64,000 bases of DNA from Bradyrhizobiaceae bacterium Ga0074131 (GTDB taxonomy: Bacteria; Pseudomonadota; Alphaproteobacteria; Rhizobiales; Xanthobacteraceae): the NCBI GenBank assembly GCA_001464035.1, contig LNEC01000019.1, positions 682,001-746,000 of the forward strand. Direction: 5' to 3'. Under the pieces are notes generated by a model. That model was not told where the DNA came from. It saw only the letters and a list, made by a program, of their open reading frames with translations, and did not search any database. Below are positions 1-12,268 of this stretch, piece after piece; position 1 is the stretch's first letter; the number at the start of each line of letters is the position of its first letter. The translations under genes were made by a program, and so were the position numbers.

Positions 1-173
1 GTGAGGCTGGAGAAGGAGAGCGCGAAGAAAAACTGGCCGGTGCGGCGCAGCCATCCGAGCGGGCGTTGCCAGCCCTGAACCGGCGCGCTTTCGACGGCGT
101 CGCTGTCCCGCGTCGACGACGGCGATTCGTCCTCGACATTCAGGCTTGGGTCGGGCTGCGTTCGATCAAGCAA
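1..173 (-). CDS. chvG: Sensor histidine kinase ChvG, N-terminal part (runs off window start)
   Basis: The minus strand directly after chvI is open to the window edge and encodes an acidic, low-complexity cytoplasmic N-terminus followed by LGWLRRTGQFFFALSFSSL. That resembles the stretch leading into the first membrane segment of ChvG/ExoS kinases, the usual partner of ChvI in acid and envelope signalling in rhizobia. About 57 codons are visible. No ATG or GTG is in frame downstream of the last stop; a TTG at 173 is the best start I see, so the start is uncertain. The intergenic gap to chvI is about 110 nt. The catalytic domains lie outside the window. Confidence 0.6.
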   Translation of the reverse strand, partial: MLDRTQPDPSLNVEDESPSSTRDSDAVESAPVQGWQRPLGWLRRTGQFFFALSFSSL

Positions 174-284
174 TGGCCAAAACTGCCGGTTGTTTCGATT
201 CGTCGTCAGAATGCGCGGCGCCTTCGCATCCTACCCGAGATGTGCGCCGGCGTCAGTCAGGAATACGCCCCGAACCCTCGCAAC

Positions 285-986
285 TCAGGTTTCCTTGAAG
301 CGGTAGCCGACGCCATAGAGGGTTTCGATCATTTCGAAATCGTCGTCCACCACCTTGAACTTCTTGCGCAGCCGTTTGATGTGGCTGTCAATGGTGCGAT
401 CGTCGACATAGACCTGATCGTCATAGGCTGCGTCCATCAGCGCGTTGCGGCTCTTGACCACGCCGGGACGCGTCGCCAGCGCCTGCAGGATCAGGAATTC
501 GGTCACCGTCAGCGTCACCGGCTCATTCTTCCAGGTGCAGGTGTGGCGCTCCGGGTCCATCCGCAGCAGGCCGCGGTCCAGCGCCTTGGCGTCGGTCTCC
601 TTCGGCACGGCGGTGGGATCCTTCGGCGCGGCGCGGCGCAGCACGGCCTTGACGCGTTCGACCAGCAGGCGCTGCGAGAACGGCTTGCGGATGAAATCGT
701 CGGCGCCCATCTTGAGGCCGAACAATTCGTCGATTTCCTCATCCTTGGAGGTGAGGAAGATGACCGGCAGGTCCGATTTCTGCCGCAGCCGCCGCAATGT
801 CTCCATGCCGTCCATGCGGGGCATCTTGATGTCGAGGATCGCCAGGTCCGGCGGACTGGTGCGGAAACCGTCGAGCGCGGAAGCACCATCCGTGTAGGTC
901 ATGATGCGATAGCCTTCGGCTTCGAGCGCGATCGAGACGGATGTGAGAATGTTGCGGTCGTCGTCGACCAAGGCGATTGTGGGCAT
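285..986 (-). CDS. chvI: OmpR-family response regulator ChvI
   Basis: A 233-residue two-domain response regulator. The receiver domain (about 1-120) has the acidic pocket LVDDDRN and the phospho-acceptor D52 in [12 protein letters not shown]; the C-terminal OmpR/PhoB winged helix includes [16 protein letters not shown]. ChvI with ChvG controls exopolysaccharide, acid response and host interaction genes in alphaproteobacteria. The neighbourhood of chvG downstream and pckA nearby on the opposite strand is the conserved rhizobial arrangement, which supports this name over a generic OmpR regulator. It is divergent from the hugZ-like gene across a 214-nt gap that must contain both promoters. Length is typical of the family. 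Confidence 0.96.
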   Translation of the reverse strand: MPTIALVDDDRNILTSVSIALEAEGYRIMTYTDGASALDGFRTSPPDLAILDIKMPRMDGMETLRRLRQKSDLPVIFLTSKDEEIDELFGLKMGADDFIRKPFSQRLLVERVKAVLRRAAPKDPTAVPKETDAKALDRGLLRMDPERHTCTWKNEPVTLTVTEFLILQALATRPGVVKSRNALMDAAYDDQVYVDDRTIDSHIKRLRKKFKVVDDDFEMIETLYGVGYRFKET

Positions 987-1200
987 GAGCCTGCTTTCAG
1001 AAACAGTGTGGCTGGAACGGCGAGTAATCCAGCGATGCGCCGCTTGAATGGGCTTCCTACGCGGTCAACGAGCAATGCAAGCTGGGCTGAAGTGTGACCG
1101 AGTTCCGCAAAACGCCTAAGCCAATGTAGGGTTCCAGCTGTATAGAACCCATTTAGCCGAGAAAAGGTCCATATTGCAATGAGATGTCTGGATATGACCG

Positions 1201-1935
1201 ATGCAGCCCACTGATGATTTCGACGCCGGCCGGCTGGCCCGTTCGCTGCTCCGGCGCCGCCGGCAGGGGGCTTTGGCGACTTTGATGGCCGGAAGCGGCG
1301 ATCCCTATTGCTCGCTGGTGAACCTGGCCAGCCATCCCGATGGCTCGCCGATCCTGCTGATTTCGCGATTGGCATTGCACACCCGGAACCTGCTCGGCGA
1401 TGCCCGGGTTTCGCTGATGCTGGACGAGCGGGCCGAGGGAGATCCGCTCGAGGGCTCCCGGATCATGCTGGCGGGCCGCGCTGAGGAGGCCGAGGCCGAT
1501 CAGCTGTCGCTCCTGCGCCGGCGCTACCTCAATGCCCACCCGTCGGCGGAAGCGTTTGTAAAATTTAAGGATTTTTCATTTTTTCGGATTCGGCCAACGA
1601 CGGCGCATCTGGTGGCGGGTTTTGGGCGGATTGTGGACCTCGAGCCGAATCAATTCTTGACCGACATTTCCGATGCCGGCGCGCTGCTGCAAGCCGAGCA
1701 GGGGGCCGTCGCGCACATGAACGCCGATCACGGGGATGCCGTGAACCTCTATGCGACGAAGCTATTGGGGGCGCCGGCGGCGGACTGGATCTGCACCGGC
1801 TGCGATCCTGATGGCATCGACATGCAGGCCGGCACAGCGACACTGCGGCTGGATTTTCCGGAGCGGGTCACCGGTCCGGCGGAACTGCGCAAGATGCTGG
1901 CCAGGCTTGCAGGCGAGGCGCGCGCGAAGGGATAG
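1201..1935 (+). CDS. HugZ-like pyridoxamine 5'-phosphate oxidase-related FMN-binding protein
   Basis: A 244-residue protein with an N-terminal split-barrel flavin-binding domain (about 10-150; GALATLMAGSGDPYCSLVN is the typical opening strand) and a C-terminal DUF2470-type domain containing HMNADHGDAVNLYA. This two-domain layout is that of HugZ/HutZ heme-utilisation proteins and of plant homologues; in HugZ the C-terminal histidine-rich motif contributes to heme binding. No heme-uptake genes are visible nearby, so a role in heme breakdown is inference from the family only. It is divergent from chvI and separated from pckA by about 400 nt. No strong Shine-Dalgarno precedes the ATG. Confidence 0.85.
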   Translation: MQPTDDFDAGRLARSLLRRRRQGALATLMAGSGDPYCSLVNLASHPDGSPILLISRLALHTRNLLGDARVSLMLDERAEGDPLEGSRIMLAGRAEEAEADQLSLLRRRYLNAHPSAEAFVKFKDFSFFRIRPTTAHLVAGFGRIVDLEPNQFLTDISDAGALLQAEQGAVAHMNADHGDAVNLYATKLLGAPAADWICTGCDPDGIDMQAGTATLRLDFPERVTGPAELRKMLARLAGEARAKG

Positions 1936-2339
1936 CCGATCGTTGCGTCGATCAATGCAAGCTCTGCAATCGATCGGACTCAGGCTCGCCGGCGCGAGCC
2001 TGCATCGCGGTGCCATTCTGTTTCGGAATCGTGGCTTGTGCGTCGCAATATCATCATGGGTGATCGCGGAGTGCATGGTGGCGCTGCCATCGCGGAATCC
2101 CTCGATAGACGCCGATCCGGCCTCGCTCTGCAGCAAGCATCGAGCCGCATCAATGACCTGCCTTAATGACCTGCCTTGGAATAAGCCAAATACAACGGGA
2201 TCGGCTTGGCAAGCTCGGCGTTCATGAGTATTAGGTCGCCGGACCGAGGCCGAAGGGCTATATTGAAGGTCACCGCGATAGAGGCGCGTCTGGCGGCATA
2301 CGTGCGATCGAGATACGCGGGTTCGAGGAGGATGCTTTC
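1936..2339. other. Intergenic region upstream of pckA
   Basis: About 400 nt without a convincing gene. It contains a perfect 13-bp tandem duplication (2152-2177) and, at its end, a strong Shine-Dalgarno GAGGAGG that fixes the pckA TTG start. The pckA promoter must lie here, but I cannot assign -35/-10 elements with confidence. Confidence 0.6.
2152..2177. repeat. Perfect 13-bp tandem duplication upstream of pckA
   Basis: AATGACCTGCCTT occurs twice head to tail without interruption, about 165 nt before the pckA start. It may be a duplicated regulator site or simple replication slippage; the sequence does not decide. Confidence 0.9.
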
Positions 2340-3953
<1,614 letters not shown>

Positions 3954-3982
3954 TTTTCGGACGATCGATCGAGTCATCGAAA

Positions 3983-4010
3983 GGGCGGCTCAGCGGGCCG
4001 CCCTTGTTTG
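3983..4010 (+). terminator. Intrinsic terminator after pckA
   Basis: GGGCGGC and GCCGCCC form a perfect 7-bp stem around a 7-nt loop, followed by TTGTTTGG. It lies between the convergent pckA and arginase genes. The T-tract is short and interrupted. Confidence 0.75.
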
Positions 4011-4034
4011 GCTCTCGTAGCCAGCGAACCATCG

Positions 4035-5006
4035 TCAGGTGTTGTCCGGGAACACCGCGTTGCTTGGTGTCGGACGGTCGGTGATCTGCAGGCCGAACAG
4101 GCTGCCGATCAGCTCGACCGCGACCCGCGCGGTGCGGCCGCGTTCATCGAGAAACGGATTGAGTTCGACGATGTCGACCGAGCGCACCAGGCCGGAATCG
4201 TGCAGCAGTTCCATGACGAGGTGCGCCTCGCGATAGGTGGCGCCGCCCGGCACCGTGGTGCCGACGCCGGGCGCCACCGCCGGGTCGAGAAAGTCGACGT
4301 CGAAGGAGACGTGCAGCACGCCGTCTTGCGCCTTGACCCTTTCGATCACCCGCCGGATCAGGACGCCGACGCCGAACTCGTCGATCGCCCGCATGTCGGC
4401 GATCGCGATGCGGCGGTTGCGGACCAGTTCTTTCTCCAGCGGGTCGATCGAGCGGATGCCGAACAGATCGAGCTGATCGGTAGCGATCGAGACCCGGGGC
4501 TGGTCGCCGAGCAGGCCGTCGAGGCCGGGCTCGCCGCACAGGAACGCCGCGGACATGCCGTGCATGTTGCCGGTCTCGGTCGTGTCGGGCGTGTTGTAGT
4601 CGGCATGGGCGTCGAGCCACAACACGAACAGCGGCCTGCCCTGCTCTTGCCAGTAGCGCGCGACGCCGTTCACCGATCCCATCGACAGGCTGTGGTCGCC
4701 GCCCATGAACACCGGAATCGCGCCCGAGCGGGCGAGCACAAAGGCGCGTTCGCCGAGCGCGCGAATCCAGGCTTTGATCTCGTGGTAGTATTTGGCATTG
4801 GCGAGCGGCGGCCGTTCGGCGGAGGAAACCGCTGCCACCGCCAGATTGCCGTGGTCCTCGACGACGAATCCGAGCTGCTCGAGTACGCGGCCGATGCCGG
4901 CGGTGCGTAACGCATCCGGCCCCATCAGCGTGCCGCGCTGCGACGCACCGATCTCGATGGGAATGCCGAGCAGTGCAATGCGCGGGGTTTTTGGCGGGTC
5001 AGACAT
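4035..5006 (-). CDS. rocF: Arginase
   Basis: Hydrolyses L-arginine to ornithine and urea. The 323-residue ureohydrolase carries the three binuclear-manganese motifs: GGDHS near residue 110, DAHADYN near 135 and SFDVDFLDP near 235, plus the C-terminal SVDIVELNP. The pattern fits arginase better than agmatinase or formimidoylglutamase, although substrate choice in this superfamily cannot be proved from motifs. The gene is convergent with pckA and followed upstream on the same strand by a thioesterase gene with an 83-nt gap. No ornithine catabolic gene is adjacent. Confidence 0.93.
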   Translation of the reverse strand: MSDPPKTPRIALLGIPIEIGASQRGTLMGPDALRTAGIGRVLEQLGFVVEDHGNLAVAAVSSAERPPLANAKYYHEIKAWIRALGERAFVLARSGAIPVFMGGDHSLSMGSVNGVARYWQEQGRPLFVLWLDAHADYNTPDTTETGNMHGMSAAFLCGEPGLDGLLGDQPRVSIATDQLDLFGIRSIDPLEKELVRNRRIAIADMRAIDEFGVGVLIRRVIERVKAQDGVLHVSFDVDFLDPAVAPGVGTTVPGGATYREAHLVMELLHDSGLVRSVDIVELNPFLDERGRTARVAVELIGSLFGLQITDRPTPSNAVFPDNT

Positions 5007-5089
5007 CAGGCGCCTTCAGACCGTAGATGGGCAAAGTTTCCGCCGTAGCACGAGGAGCGAAGGCGGAAGCGTGCCCACCCTGTGAATCC

Positions 5090-5911
5090 TTACGCCTTGA
5101 AATACGCGATCTGGGTCGTGGTCGCGAGCAGGCGGCCATTCGGCGACCACAGTTCGCCATGCTGGTCGCCGTAACTCTTGTGAAAGATCTTGGCGTCGGC
5201 GACGGCGAGCACACGGCGGGCGTCTTCAGCGGCGAGATCCTCCGCGTCGGCGTGAAAATAGGTCGTCAGTGACACCGTGCCGAACGGCACCAGCGCGCGC
5301 CTCGCATGAAAAACCCGGCCGAAGAACGCATCGGACATCGACATCAGCGAGAGCATGTCTACTTTCCTCGGAACGCGGTCGCCGATCCATAGTCTGGAAT
5401 ACGCGCTCGCGGGCTCGGTCTGCGGCGCCGCCCCGCTGAAATCCGGACCGCCCTCAATGAAGCGAAAATCGTACTGATTGGCCCAGGCGGCCTTGATCCT
5501 GGGGAAGGGCCGGATCTGTTCGAACGGCTTGGCTTGCGGAAAGGGCGCGGCCTGGTGCGACCATGACGGGCGGCGTTCGGCGAACACGGCGGTCGCCAGC
5601 GTCGCAACCTCGCCGCCTCCTTGCGTCAGCTCTACGCACCAGTGCTGCGAGGACCGGTTGGCCTTGACCAGGCGTAGGTCGAGATCGAAGGCGCCGGCCG
5701 CGATCGGCGCGCAGTAATTGACGGTGAGGGCGAGCGGCGTGCCGGCGCGCTCCGGATGATCGATCAGCGCCCGCAGGATGGTGGCGGCCGTGGCGCCGCC
5801 GAACGGGCCGACGAAGGCCCAGTAATCGTCGCTGGTGCGGCCCTGCCAGCGGCTGTCGCCGGCGGTCACCCTTGTGGCGTCGTCGAAAAGGTGCGGTGCC
5901 GTGGTCAGCAT
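5090..5911 (-). CDS. Acyl-CoA thioesterase, double hot-dog TesB-like
   Basis: A 273-residue protein that reads as two hot-dog halves. The N-terminal half has WAFVGPFGGATAATILRAL and the C-terminal half has RALVPFGTVSLTTYFHADAE followed by AKIFHKSYGDQHGELWSPNG. This is the thioesterase-like superfamily layout of TesB-related enzymes that hydrolyse acyl-CoA to free fatty acid and CoA. Chain-length preference cannot be read. It lies between arginase and glgP on the same strand with small gaps; nothing in the context indicates a pathway. The ATG has a plausible upstream purine stretch. Confidence 0.82.
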   Translation of the reverse strand: MLTTAPHLFDDATRVTAGDSRWQGRTSDDYWAFVGPFGGATAATILRALIDHPERAGTPLALTVNYCAPIAAGAFDLDLRLVKANRSSQHWCVELTQGGGEVATLATAVFAERRPSWSHQAAPFPQAKPFEQIRPFPRIKAAWANQYDFRFIEGGPDFSGAAPQTEPASAYSRLWIGDRVPRKVDMLSLMSMSDAFFGRVFHARRALVPFGTVSLTTYFHADAEDLAAEDARRVLAVADAKIFHKSYGDQHGELWSPNGRLLATTTQIAYFKA

Positions 5912-5995
5912 GAAGTTCTCCGGCCTCGCGCAGTATCGAGACTATCCCACGTCAATTCAATGACGCCCGAGGTAATGGATTTCAGCTCGCCGAAA

Positions 5996-8614
<2,619 letters not shown>

Positions 8615-8742
8615 TGCGCTAGCATGTCTCTAGGCATATTCATGCAAGGACTGGGCCGATTTGGGGCATCCGCGCGGCTGGCTTTGGTGCTATCATTGGG
8701 TTGGAAAGGCGAGATACCGCGACAGCTTAGGGGAGAACCGCC

Positions 8743-8964
8743 ATGAGATTAATGATCGAAATCGCTGCGGCGGCGCTTTTGGTAGTCTGCATCAGCGCCA
8801 CCAGCGCGGCTTACGCCGCCGGCAAGAGCGCCGACGGCCTGGGCTGCTCCTTCAGCGTCGCGAAGAATGTCTCGCCGGCCGCGCGCTGCGCCGCGATCAA
8901 GCGGCAATGCGGCGGAAAGTTTTATGCCAATTATTGCGGCGACAAGCTGCTGTCGGGGATGTGA
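8743..8964 (+). CDS. Small secreted cysteine-containing protein
   Basis: A 73-residue product with an N-terminal signal peptide (positive start, hydrophobic core, cleavage likely after SAAYA near residue 25). The mature peptide of roughly 48 residues has four cysteines (near 35, 49, 56 and 65), compatible with two disulfides. The start is supported by AGGGGAGAA a few nucleotides upstream. I do not recognise the family. It is isolated between glgP (divergent) and an unrelated gene. The signal peptide and even cysteine count argue that it is real rather than a chance ORF. Confidence 0.6.
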   Translation: MRLMIEIAAAALLVVCISATSAAYAAGKSADGLGCSFSVAKNVSPAARCAAIKRQCGGKFYANYCGDKLLSGM

Positions 8965-9265
8965 GCTGGTACTGGCGGCGGCTGCGGGACTACCCTGCCG
9001 CCGGCATCGGCCCAACGGCGCCGGATTTGCGCGATCGCAGAAGCTACCAAGCCTCGCATGACGCCCACCTCGTTCAGTTGAGGCCGGTCCCCGCCGACGC
9101 GAGGAATCTCCGGCATCTGTAAACTATTTAGCGGCTTTGCGGCGTCCGAATGCCTACCTTGCCTTGGAACAAATTAAGAACACTTTAGTAAGTGTTTGAT
9201 ATATCGTAGTGATTCGGAACATCGCCGATACAATATCTGGGGCCTATCCAGGATTCGAGGACTAC
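8965..9265. other. Intergenic region with an inverted repeat
   Basis: About 300 nt without a gene. The only structure I see is AACACTT-TAGT-AAGTGTT (9179-9196), a perfect 7-bp inverted repeat in an AT-rich stretch about 70 nt upstream of the next start. It could be an operator; without a T-tract it is a weak terminator candidate. Confidence 0.5.
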
Positions 9266-9697
9266 ATGTCCACCATTGCCTTCGATCAATTCGCGCTCAC
9301 CCGCATCGCCGACTTCGCCCGTACGCTGTCGCGGCTGCACCAGGCCTCAAGGCGTCGAATCGTCGATGATGACCAGATCGACCGTGAGTTCAACGCGGTC
9401 TGCATGTCAGTGTGGGGCTACACCACGGACGATTTCAGCGACGCGCTGTTTTCCGGCGAAGACCACGCCTTCCTCGACAGGCTCGACGAAGCCCACGCCC
9501 GCATCTTCGCCGCCGAGCAGGGCTACGACCTCGTCGACGACCAGGGCATGCTGACGGACTGGTGGGGCTATTGCTGGATGATCCTGGCCGAGAAACGCGG
9601 CCTGCTGACGCCGGAACATCGCGCCGCCGCCCGCGCCGAGATCGAGGACAAGTATCTGTCGGCGCCGAATGTGATCGGCGTTATCGTCGGGCGATGA
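9266..9697 (+). CDS. Conserved hypothetical acidic protein
   Basis: The ORF track starts at a GTG (9209), but the ATG at 9266 preceded by CGAGGA gives a more natural start and a 143-residue acidic cytoplasmic protein. It has no signal peptide or membrane segment. Motifs such as VWGYTTDDFSD and LTDWWGYCWMILAEKRGLL suggest a compact helical fold rich in aromatic residues. I do not recognise the family. It is convergent with the DUF2865 gene downstream. Confidence 0.6.
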   Translation: MSTIAFDQFALTRIADFARTLSRLHQASRRRIVDDDQIDREFNAVCMSVWGYTTDDFSDALFSGEDHAFLDRLDEAHARIFAAEQGYDLVDDQGMLTDWWGYCWMILAEKRGLLTPEHRAAARAEIEDKYLSAPNVIGVIVGR

Positions 9698-9725
9698 TCC
9701 GCCCGTCATGGTTTTCGCGTGCGGC

Positions 9726-10499
9726 CTAATTCACTTCCGCGCGCTCGTCTTTCGTTGAAGCAGCTTTCGGCACCGAAGTCGCGGGCAGCCCCACTTCGCG
9801 GTTTGCCTCCGGCAATGCATTGGCGGCGACCATGTCGGCGCTCACCGGCGCCACCCTCATCTCGCCGAGCCGCGCGCGGACATCGGCGGTGAGGCCCGGA
9901 AAGGAAGCGACCGGGGTGAATTCGGCGGTCTGCGCAGTGCCGAGCTTGACACCGGTATAGGCCACCAGCCCGGAGGTGGTGGCGACCACGTCGCCCGAGC
10001 GCAGCGACGTGTCGAGCGTCAGGTCGACCGGGGCAAGTCCGGCGGGGTCGCGGCCGTTGCAGGTGCAGTCGGCGCGCAGCGCCTTGCGATAGGCAAAGGC
10101 GTTCTCGCTGTCGGCATAACGCTCGCCCGTGGTCGAGGACGCGCCCTCGATGGTGCTGCCGAAGAAAACCTTGGTGACGCTGGCCGGGCAGAATGCCTGG
10201 CACATCTGCACCGGCGAGGCGTTGCCGCGCATTAGCGGAAAGTACTTGCCATCGCAGCTGCGGACGCAAAATGCCGGTCCGGAGCCCGAGGCCATCTGGC
10301 GCGGCGGCGGCGCGGGCTGCTGCTGGAGGCCGAACGGGTCAGCAAAGAAATTGGCCTGCGGCGAGGCCTGGCGCTGCTGCTGTTTTGCGAGGCCGCCGAA
10401 CAGGAAATCGAACAGGCCCTCGGCGGACGCCACGCGCGGCGTCATGGCAGTCGAGCCGGCGAGCACGGCGGCGGCAACAAGCGCCATGCGGCGCCGCAT
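9726..10499 (-). CDS. Secreted DUF2865-type protein
   Basis: The track start at 10577 adds a non-natural N-terminus. Starting at the ATG at 10499 gives a 257-residue protein that opens with a classic signal peptide, MRRRMALVAAAVLAGSTAM, cleaved near RVASA. A low-complexity Q/P region follows. The central cysteine block (FCVRSCDGKYFPL and QMCQAFCPAS, then DCTCNGRDP) is the signature I associate with DUF2865 proteins of Bradyrhizobiaceae, probably disulfide-stabilised periplasmic or surface proteins of unknown function. The C-terminus is proline- and alanine-rich. Context gives no functional hint. Confidence 0.75.
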   Translation of the reverse strand: MRRRMALVAAAVLAGSTAMTPRVASAEGLFDFLFGGLAKQQQRQASPQANFFADPFGLQQQPAPPPRQMASGSGPAFCVRSCDGKYFPLMRGNASPVQMCQAFCPASVTKVFFGSTIEGASSTTGERYADSENAFAYRKALRADCTCNGRDPAGLAPVDLTLDTSLRSGDVVATTSGLVAYTGVKLGTAQTAEFTPVASFPGLTADVRARLGEMRVAPVSADMVAANALPEANREVGLPATSVPKAASTKDERAEVN

Positions 10500-10652
10500 G
10501 CGCTGATCGGTCAACTCTCTACGCAACGCACACTCCACGCAACGCAACAAACCGGCCGCGGCGATGCGCCTCAGCACGGATTCACATTAGGGCGCGATGG
10601 TAAACGAGTGGTGACCGGGGAAACGGATCGGGGAAAAGAAATGCTGTGTGCT

Positions 10653-10788
10653 GCTCCCTCTCCCGCTTGCGCCGCTTGCGGGGAGGGCGGGATGGGGATG
10701 CCTAACGAGAATACGGTGCGAATGGCGGGAGCCCCCACCCGACGCGAAGAGCGCGTCGACCTCCGCGCAAGCGGAAGAGGTAAGAAAG
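10653..10788. repeat. Palindromic element, same family as the one inside polA
   Basis: Begins GCTCCCTCTCCCGCTTGCG and ends GCGTCGACCTCCGCGCAAGCGG, with CCCCCACCCG in the interior. The same landmarks in the same order occur within polA (14228-14391). The ends are inverted relative to each other (CCGCTTGCG/CGCAAGCGG). It lies 10 nt past the pyrE stop, so transcripts of pyrE would end in this structure. Confidence 0.8.
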
Positions 10789-10796
10789 CAAATAAC

Positions 10797-11360
10797 TCAC
10801 CGCTTCAGAAATTCACCGGCCTTGTAAAGCGAGCGAAACGTCAGGCCGGCCCGCGCGAAGGTTTCGGCAGCACCTTCCTCGCGGTCCACCATGGTGAGCA
10901 CCAGCGCGATCTCGGCGCCCGCATCGCGCGCCGCCTCGACCGCCTTCAACGCCGAGCCGCCCGTCGTGGTGACGTCCTCGACGATCACCACGCGCTTGCC
11001 CTGCAGGCTTTCGCCCTTGGCCAATCCCTCGACCGCGAGCCGGGCGCCGTGTTCCTTCGGCTTCTTGCGCACGAAGAACGCCGCGATCGGGTGGCCCTTG
11101 ATCCAGGATAGCTGCGCGATCGCCCCGGCCAGCGGCACGGCGCCCATTTCCAGCCCGCCGACGTAATCGAGTTGATCGTCTTTCAGCGCCTCGAAGGTCA
11201 GTTCCGCCAGCAGCGTGGCGCCTTCGGGGTCCAGCATGGTCGGCTTGAGATTGAAGTAGAAATCGCTCTTGCGGCCCGACGCCAGAGTGATTTCGCCGCG
11301 GCCGAACGAACGCTTGCGGATGATTTCGGCGAGGCGGGCGCGGGAGGCTGATTTGGACAA
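10797..11360 (-). CDS. pyrE: Orotate phosphoribosyltransferase
   Basis: Converts orotate and PRPP to orotidine 5'-phosphate in pyrimidine synthesis. The PRPP-binding signature [18 protein letters not shown] sits in the second half, and [14 protein letters not shown] is the conserved N-terminal substrate region. The track ORF begins at 11417, but homologues I remember start MSKSASR; a TTG at 11360 gives exactly that N-terminus and a 187-residue protein of typical length, so I prefer it. The Shine-Dalgarno is weak either way. The gene ends beside a palindromic repeat. Confidence 0.93.
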   Translation of the reverse strand: MSKSASRARLAEIIRKRSFGRGEITLASGRKSDFYFNLKPTMLDPEGATLLAELTFEALKDDQLDYVGGLEMGAVPLAGAIAQLSWIKGHPIAAFFVRKKPKEHGARLAVEGLAKGESLQGKRVVIVEDVTTTGGSALKAVEAARDAGAEIALVLTMVDREEGAAETFARAGLTFRSLYKAGEFLKR

Positions 11361-11568
11361 AGCGAGGTTCTCGGACAGGGCTGGGCCGGCGCAATCTATC
11401 GGCGGACGCCGGCACATTCCAGAGCCGAGGTTGCCCCGTCAACAGCGCATAGTGTCACCGTCGGGGCCGACCCTCTGCTCTCTGCCACCCGTGAAGGCAT
11501 CGAGTGCCATTTGACCGCGTCCGCGACGATGCTACAGACGCTTCGCCCGCCAACGCAAAGAGGCCCGA

Positions 11569-12195
11569 ATGACCATCGAACTGCACACCTGGAACACGCC
11601 CAACGGCCGCAAGATTTCGGTCGCGCTGGAGGAGATGGGGCTGCCGTACCAGGTTTTCCCCATCAACATCAGCAAGGGCGAGCAGATGACGCCGGGCTTT
11701 CTCAGCCTCAGTCCCAACAACAAGATTCCCGCGATTGTCGATCCCGAGGGCCCCGGCGGCCAACGCGTCAGCGTGTTCGAATCCGGCGCCATCCTGCTCT
11801 ATCTCGGCGAGAAGACCGGAAAATTCCTGCCCGTCCCCCTGATCGACCGCATTCCGGTCTATGAATGGCTGATGTGGCAGATGGGTGGCTTCGGGCCGAT
11901 GCCGGGGCAGGTGCATCACTTCATCGCGCTGGAGAACGAGGCGGACCGCGCTTACGGCCTGAAGCGCTATATGGATGAGACCCGCAGGCTATATGGCGTG
12001 CTGGACCGCCGGCTCGCGACCCGCGAGTTCGTCGCGGGTCCTTTGTCGGTCGCCGACTTCGCCATTCTCGGCTGGGCCTGGCGGCACCCGCGCCACAAGG
12101 TGGAGCTGAAGGATTTCCCGCATGTCGAGCGCTGGTACAACACGCTGATGGCGCGCCCGGCGACCAGGCGCGGCATGGAGGCGAAGCTGGATTGA
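11569..12195 (+). CDS. Glutathione S-transferase family protein
   Basis: A 208-residue cytosolic GST. The N-terminal thioredoxin-like domain opens with LHTWNTPNGRKISVALEE and contains the glutathione-contacting NNKIPAIVDP and FESGAILLYLGEKTG segments. The C-terminal helical domain includes LSVADFAILGWAWR, the usual capping motif. The N-T-P-N-G opening resembles the Ure2p/YghU-YfcG group, which act as disulfide-bond reductases rather than classical conjugating enzymes. Convergent with polA. No operon partner. Confidence 0.9.
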   Translation: MTIELHTWNTPNGRKISVALEEMGLPYQVFPINISKGEQMTPGFLSLSPNNKIPAIVDPEGPGGQRVSVFESGAILLYLGEKTGKFLPVPLIDRIPVYEWLMWQMGGFGPMPGQVHHFIALENEADRAYGLKRYMDETRRLYGVLDRRLATREFVAGPLSVADFAILGWAWRHPRHKVELKDFPHVERWYNTLMARPATRRGMEAKLD

Positions 12196-12268
12196 GTGCT
12201 GGGACGGCGGCGTGGGCTCTCACCTCACGCACTGTTATCAGCGCCAGCCGGGCGATGACAGTCAATGG

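Noticed and set aside
66-1097. 343-codon plus-strand ORF at the window start
   Set aside because: Antisense to chvI and the chvG start; composition typical of a shadow frame.
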